Part shown: positions 7,164-9,749 of the stretch, piece by piece
Layout of the letters: each line of letters opens with the position of its first letter
Numbering within the stretch: position 1 is the stretch's first letter
From: an uncultured Anaerolineaceae bacterium
GTDB taxonomy: Bacteria; Chloroflexota; Anaerolineae; Promineifilales; Promineifilaceae
Length of the DNA stretch: 9,749 bases
Direction of reading: 5' to 3'
NCBI GenBank assembly: GCA_937967805.1
Contig: CALBTC010000291.1
Span: 1 to 9,749, forward strand
The notes under the pieces: model-generated
Databases searched by the model: none
Told to the model about the DNA's origin: nothing
What the model saw: the letters and a program-made list of their open reading frames with translations, nothing else
Program-made: the position numbers and the translations under genes

Positions 7164-8495
7164 TTAGCCAAAGCGAGCCTTGAGCAAATCGGCCAGCGCC
7201 GGTTGGCCAATGCCCTGGTATTCGTAGCGTACGCGCTGGCTGGGCAGCTTGATGTTGATAATCTTGCCCAAATCAATTGGCGTGGCGATGATGACCATCT
7301 CGGCATTAGAGCGGTTGATCGTTTCTTCCAGGTCAGCAATCTGGTCGCCGCCGTAGCCCATCGCCGGCAAAACGGCACCCGTGCCGGGATACTTCTGGTA
7401 AGTAGCGGCAATGGAACGAACGGCAAACGGCCGTGGATCCAAAATCTCCGCCGCGCCAAACTTCTGCGCTGCCACGACGCCTGCGCCATAAGCCATCTCG
7501 CCGTGGGTGAGGGTAGGGCCGTCTTCCACCACCAGCACCCGTTTTTCCCGAATGGCGCTGGGACTGTCTACAAATATGGGGGAAGCGGCCTGGATGATGG
7601 TGGCGTGAGGATTGACTGACCGAATATTGTCTTGCACGGTGAGGACGTTTTGGAAATCGGCCGTATCGACCTTGTTCAGCACAACGGCCGCAGCCAGCCG
7701 CAAATTGGCTTCACCGGGATGGTAACGTAGTTCGTGGCCCGGCCGGTGCGGGTCCGTCACCACAATGTGGAAGTCAGACAGGAAAAAGGGCAAATCGTTG
7801 TTGCCGCCGTCCCAAATGATGATGTCGGCCTCTTTTTCCGCTTGGCGCAAAATGGCTTCATAATCGACGCCGGCATAAATCACCGCGCCGCGCTCCACGT
7901 ATGGCTCATACTCTTCGCGCTCCTCGATGGTGCAGTCGTGTTTGTCCATATCTTCGTAGGTGGCAAAGCGCTGCACGGCCTGGGCCGCCAGGTTACCGTA
8001 GGGCATGGGGTGCCGCACGGCCACGACCTTCTCAAAGCCCAACTCATTTTGCAGCACGCTGAGCACGTAGCGCGAGGTCTGGCTTTTGCCGCAGCCGGTG
8101 CGCACGGCGCAGATAGAAACCACCGGCTTGCTCGATTTGAGCATGGTCAGGCGGGGATTCATCAGGCGGAAGCCGGCTCCGGCGGCCAATACGCGGGACG
8201 CCAGGTGCATCACGTACTCGTGAGAGACGTCGGAGTAGGAGAAGTAAACGTCGTCGATTTTATGTTTCTCGATCAGCTCCTCAAGTTGGTCTTCGGGGTA
8301 AATGGGAATGCCTTCGGGGTAGAGTGAGCCGGATAGTTCGGGGGGATAACGCCGGCCTTCGATATTGGGAATCTGCGTGGCGGTGAAGGCAACCACTTCG
8401 ACCTGGTCATTCTGGCGCAGGGCGGTGTTGAAGTCATGAAAATCGCGGCCAGCCGCGCCCATGATGAGCACGCGCCGGCGGTTCTGCTTAGTCAT
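7164..8495 (-). CDS. cpgS: Cyclic 2,3-diphosphoglycerate synthetase-like GTPase
   Basis: A 443-residue protein matching the cyclic 2,3-diphosphoglycerate synthetase family. In methanogenic archaea that enzyme closes 2,3-diphosphoglycerate into the cyclic trianion, a thermo- and osmo-protectant, with ATP. The N-terminal part (about 8-115) is Rossmann-like: LIMGAAGRDFHDFN, AFTATQIPNIEGRRYPPEL, and FSYSDVSHEYVMHLASRVLAAGA. A P-loop NTPase core follows, with RTGCGKSQ (K137), WDGGNND (228-234), DPHRPGHE (248-255) and NKVD (274-277). The C-terminal part holds VVEDGPTLTHG and PAMGYGG. Length and motifs are intact, so it should be functional. Bacterial members are widespread but their product is not proven in most, so the reaction is carried over from archaea and is uncertain. 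The start at 8493-8495 follows a strong AGGAGG (8501-8506) with 5-nt spacing. It has its own upstream gap of about 145 nt. Confidence 0.85.
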   Translation of the reverse strand: MTKQNRRRVLIMGAAGRDFHDFNTALRQNDQVEVVAFTATQIPNIEGRRYPPELSGSLYPEGIPIYPEDQLEELIEKHKIDDVYFSYSDVSHEYVMHLASRVLAAGAGFRLMNPRLTMLKSSKPVVSICAVRTGCGKSQTSRYVLSVLQNELGFEKVVAVRHPMPYGNLAAQAVQRFATYEDMDKHDCTIEEREEYEPYVERGAVIYAGVDYEAILRQAEKEADIIIWDGGNNDLPFFLSDFHIVVTDPHRPGHELRYHPGEANLRLAAAVVLNKVDTADFQNVLTVQDNIRSVNPHATIIQAASPIFVDSPSAIREKRVLVVEDGPTLTHGEMAYGAGVVAAQKFGAAEILDPRPFAVRSIAATYQKYPGTGAVLPAMGYGGDQIADLEETINRSNAEMVIIATPIDLGKIINIKLPSQRVRYEYQGIGQPALADLLKARFG

Positions 8496-8640
8496 AAAGA
8501 CCTCCTCAGTTTGGAAATATGATTGTGGGGATTGTACGGGAAACGGCCGAAACCTACACGTTAACGATTGTCACGCCTATGCCTGCGGTTTGTCAGAAAA
8601 TGGGGTTACGTTATCAAAGCAAAAGACCAGTCCCTGTTCA
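8496..8640. other. Gap upstream of the cDPGS-like gene
   Basis: Besides the AGGAGG ribosome-binding site (8501-8506, minus strand), this 145-nt stretch shows a TACAAT word on the minus strand (8537-8532) that could be a -10 box, but no convincing -35 box stands 16-18 nt upstream of it. It also holds the only CGGCCG copy (8544-8549) that lies clearly outside genes. Confidence 0.3.
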
Positions 8641-8982
8641 TTATGCAATTCCTAGGGCGCAGGCGACGCGTTCGGTAAGTTCAGCCACCGTTTCCGTCTC
8701 GGTTCTGGTGCAAATTGGGATGCTGTTTGCCAGGCATTCCTGGATGATTGTTTAGCTAATTTGGGCGTCGAATTCGAGGAATTTTTGCCATGCCTGGTCA
8801 GGGTTGGGGAGCTGATCGACAAACAGTTTCATGCCCAGCCGCTCCTCGTTTTCGCTCCAGATTTCGGCGCTGGAGCGGCCGGGGCGAGCCAGGCAAACAA
8901 TCTGATTAGCGGGCAGCACCTGGGCAACGGAGCCCGGATTGGCGATCCCGTCGTCGATCAAGATGCCTGTATCCAGTTCCAT
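8641..8982 (-). pseudogene. Remnant of a P-loop kinase-like gene with in-frame TAA
   Basis: From ATG 8980-8982 the frame encodes 76 residues (MELDTGILIDDG ... FDAQIS) and meets TAA at 8752-8754. Past this stop the same frame, with no shift, stays open for another 36 codons to TAA at 8641-8643. Those codons read as a plausible continuation (TIIQECLANSIPIC ... ERVACALGIA). Together they resemble the C-terminal half of small P-loop nucleotide-kinase-like proteins: a strand 'ILIDDG', a lid-like Arg/Glu-rich stretch, the helix 'NPDQAWQKFLEFDAQI', a strand 'IPICTRT' and a last helix. The P-loop half is missing: 23 nt upstream lies the end of uvrA. So the gene appears both 5'-truncated and nonsense-mutated (a CAA or CAG to TAA-type change is the simplest reading). 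Alternatives are a sequencing error at one base or stop readthrough. The family assignment is inference from the fold pattern. Confidence 0.62.
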
Positions 8983-9005
8983 TGGGTTCCATCCAGTGAT
9001 TTGCT

Positions 9006-9749
9006 TTATTTCACAACGGCCGTTGCCACTCCCAAAATCTCGCGCAAGAACTGACCTGTGTAGCTTTCTGCCACCTGCGCAATTTGCTCTGGCGTGCCCT
9101 GGGCGATGATTTGCCCACCGCCGTCGCCGCCTTCGGGACCGAGATCAATGAGCCAATCGGCCGTTTTAATCACGTCCATGTTGTGCTCAATCACAATCAC
9201 TGTGTTGCCCGCATCCACCAGCCGGTGCAGCACGTCCAGCAGCTTTTGCACGTCGGCAAAGTGCAGGCCGGTGGTGGGCTCGTCCAAAATGTAGACGGTA
9301 CGACCGGTGGCTACGCGGCTCAACTCTTTAGACAGCTTGATGCGCTGCGCCTCGCCACCGCTCAAGGTCAGGGCGCTTTGCCCCAGCTTCACGTAATCCA
9401 ACCCCACATCATGCAGCGTTTGCAGGATGCGGCTGATTTTCGGGTGGTTGGCGAAGAAGTCCAGGGCGTCCTGCACGTCCATGTCCAGCACGTCGGCGAT
9501 GGTTTTGCCTTTGTACTTCACCGAGAGCGTCTCCCGGTTGAAGCGCTGGCCGTTGCACTCGCGGCACAATACCCAGACGTCGGACAAGAAGTGCATTTCG
9601 ACTTTACGCCGGCCGTATCCCGAACATGCCTCACACCTTCCCCCTTTTACGTTAAAGCTGAAGCGCCCTTTTTTGTAGCCTCGCGCCTTCGCCTCATTGG
9701 TTTGGGCAAACACGGCGCGAATCTCATCGAATAATTTCACGTAGGTGGC
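9006..9749 (-). CDS. uvrA: UvrA excinuclease subunit A, C-terminal part
   Basis: The C-terminal 247 codons of UvrA, the damage-sensing ABC ATPase of nucleotide excision repair that loads UvrB onto lesions. The 5' part lies beyond the right edge, so the reading frame simply enters at 9749 ([14 protein letters not shown]). Visible features in order are the [18 protein letters not shown] segment with a CxxC ... CxxC zinc module (second pair in LCRECNG), the [20 protein letters not shown] stretch, ABC signature [16 protein letters not shown], Walker [13 protein letters not shown], and the switch [22 protein letters not shown]. The protein ends naturally after [13 protein letters not shown] plus a short tail, so the 3' end is intact. 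The stop is at 9006-9008, 23 nt before the kinase-like remnant. Confidence 0.97.
   Translation of the reverse strand, partial: ATYVKLFDEIRAVFAQTNEAKARGYKKGRFSFNVKGGRCEACSGYGRRKVEMHFLSDVWVLCRECNGQRFNRETLSVKYKGKTIADVLDMDVQDALDFFANHPKISRILQTLHDVGLDYVKLGQSALTLSGGEAQRIKLSKELSRVATGRTVYILDEPTTGLHFADVQKLLDVLHRLVDAGNTVIVIEHNMDVIKTADWLIDLGPEGGDGGGQIIAQGTPEQIAQVAESYTGQFLREILGVATAVVK

Larger units (their letters stand above)
167..9023. repeat. Iterated palindromic octamer ACGGCCGT (10 copies)
   Basis: Exact ACGGCCGT copies start at 167, 611, 2151, 3480, 4413, 5877, 5961, 6588, 7427 and 9016. The core CGGCCG occurs 16 more times (starts 348, 1331, 1427, 2543, 2561, 4198, 5314, 5632, 5710, 5839, 7658, 7685, 8544, 8876, 9158, 9610). 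From base composition alone I estimate about 0.2 octamers and about 5 hexamers. All ten full copies are inside coding regions and use three different frames (Thr-Ala-Val seven times, Asn-Gly-Arg twice, Arg-Pro-Phe once). The word contains the EagI-type recognition site. The function is unknown. Confidence 0.8.

Noticed and set aside
6905..7489. Minus-strand frame running from the convergent gap into the cDPGS-like gene
   Set aside because: It crosses the terminator and the palindromic repeat and overlaps the real gene out of frame; its residues are Arg/Ser/Trp-rich noise.
7734..8327. Long plus-strand open frame (197 codons) opposite the cDPGS-like gene
   Set aside because: It is antisense to an intact, clearly conserved gene, has a His/Gly/Val-rich composition typical of shadow frames, and has no ribosome-binding site.
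8740..8760. Frameshift as the cause of the early stop in the kinase remnant
   Set aside because: Codon-by-codon reading shows the downstream segment is in the same frame as the upstream one, so a nonsense substitution explains it and no shift is needed.
1..9749. tRNA, rRNA, CRISPR array, transposase or phage genes
   Set aside because: I saw no tRNA-like cloverleaf, no regularly spaced direct repeats and no integrase or transposase motifs on either strand.

Overview
The window looks like a chromosomal piece of an uncultured Chloroflexota bacterium, probably of the Anaerolineae type. The reasons are a lipoprotein combining SdrD-B-like and NBR1-type Ig-like domains, a secreted subtilase with DUF11-like repeats ending in an 'IPFVIR'-type C-terminus, and general codon and gene style. 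This taxonomic call is inference from family knowledge; there is no rRNA gene or other phylogenetic marker apart from a partial uvrA.

Left block (64-3752, all minus strand). A strong sigma-70-like promoter at 3819-3847 drives an M42-family metallopeptidase (2694-3752). After a 39-nt gap comes a multi-domain lipoprotein (906-2654), closed by a clear intrinsic terminator (855-899). Directly after the terminator, with no room for an ordinary promoter or leader, sits a PP2C-type Ser/Thr phosphatase (64-849).

Centre. A 345-nt AT-rich divergent intergenic region (3753-4097) with several dyads separates the peptidase from a plus-strand secreted S8 subtilase (4098-6833). The subtilase has a signal peptide, I9-like propeptide, catalytic domain, two DUF11-like beta domains around a MAM-like jelly-roll domain, and the C-terminal tail. 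A 330-nt convergent gap follows, holding a strong terminator (6999-7031) and a 100-bp REP/MITE-like palindromic element (7054-7153).

Right block (7164-9749, minus strand). A bacterial homologue of the archaeal cyclic 2,3-diphosphoglycerate synthetase/GTPase (7164-8495), the remnant of a kinase-like gene carrying an in-frame TAA (8641-8982), and the C-terminal third of uvrA (9006 to the right edge, partial).

No complete new multi-gene system is visible. The signal least explained by the genes is a highly iterated 8-bp palindrome, ACGGCCGT: ten exact copies on a background of 26 CGGCCG hexamers. It is used in all three reading frames, and every Thr-Ala-Val tripeptide I found in the window is spelled with it. 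This resembles the HIP1 phenomenon of cyanobacteria, with a different word. Other points worth checking are the nonsense-interrupted kinase remnant, the terminator abutting the PP2C start, and the concentric dyad in the divergent promoter region.
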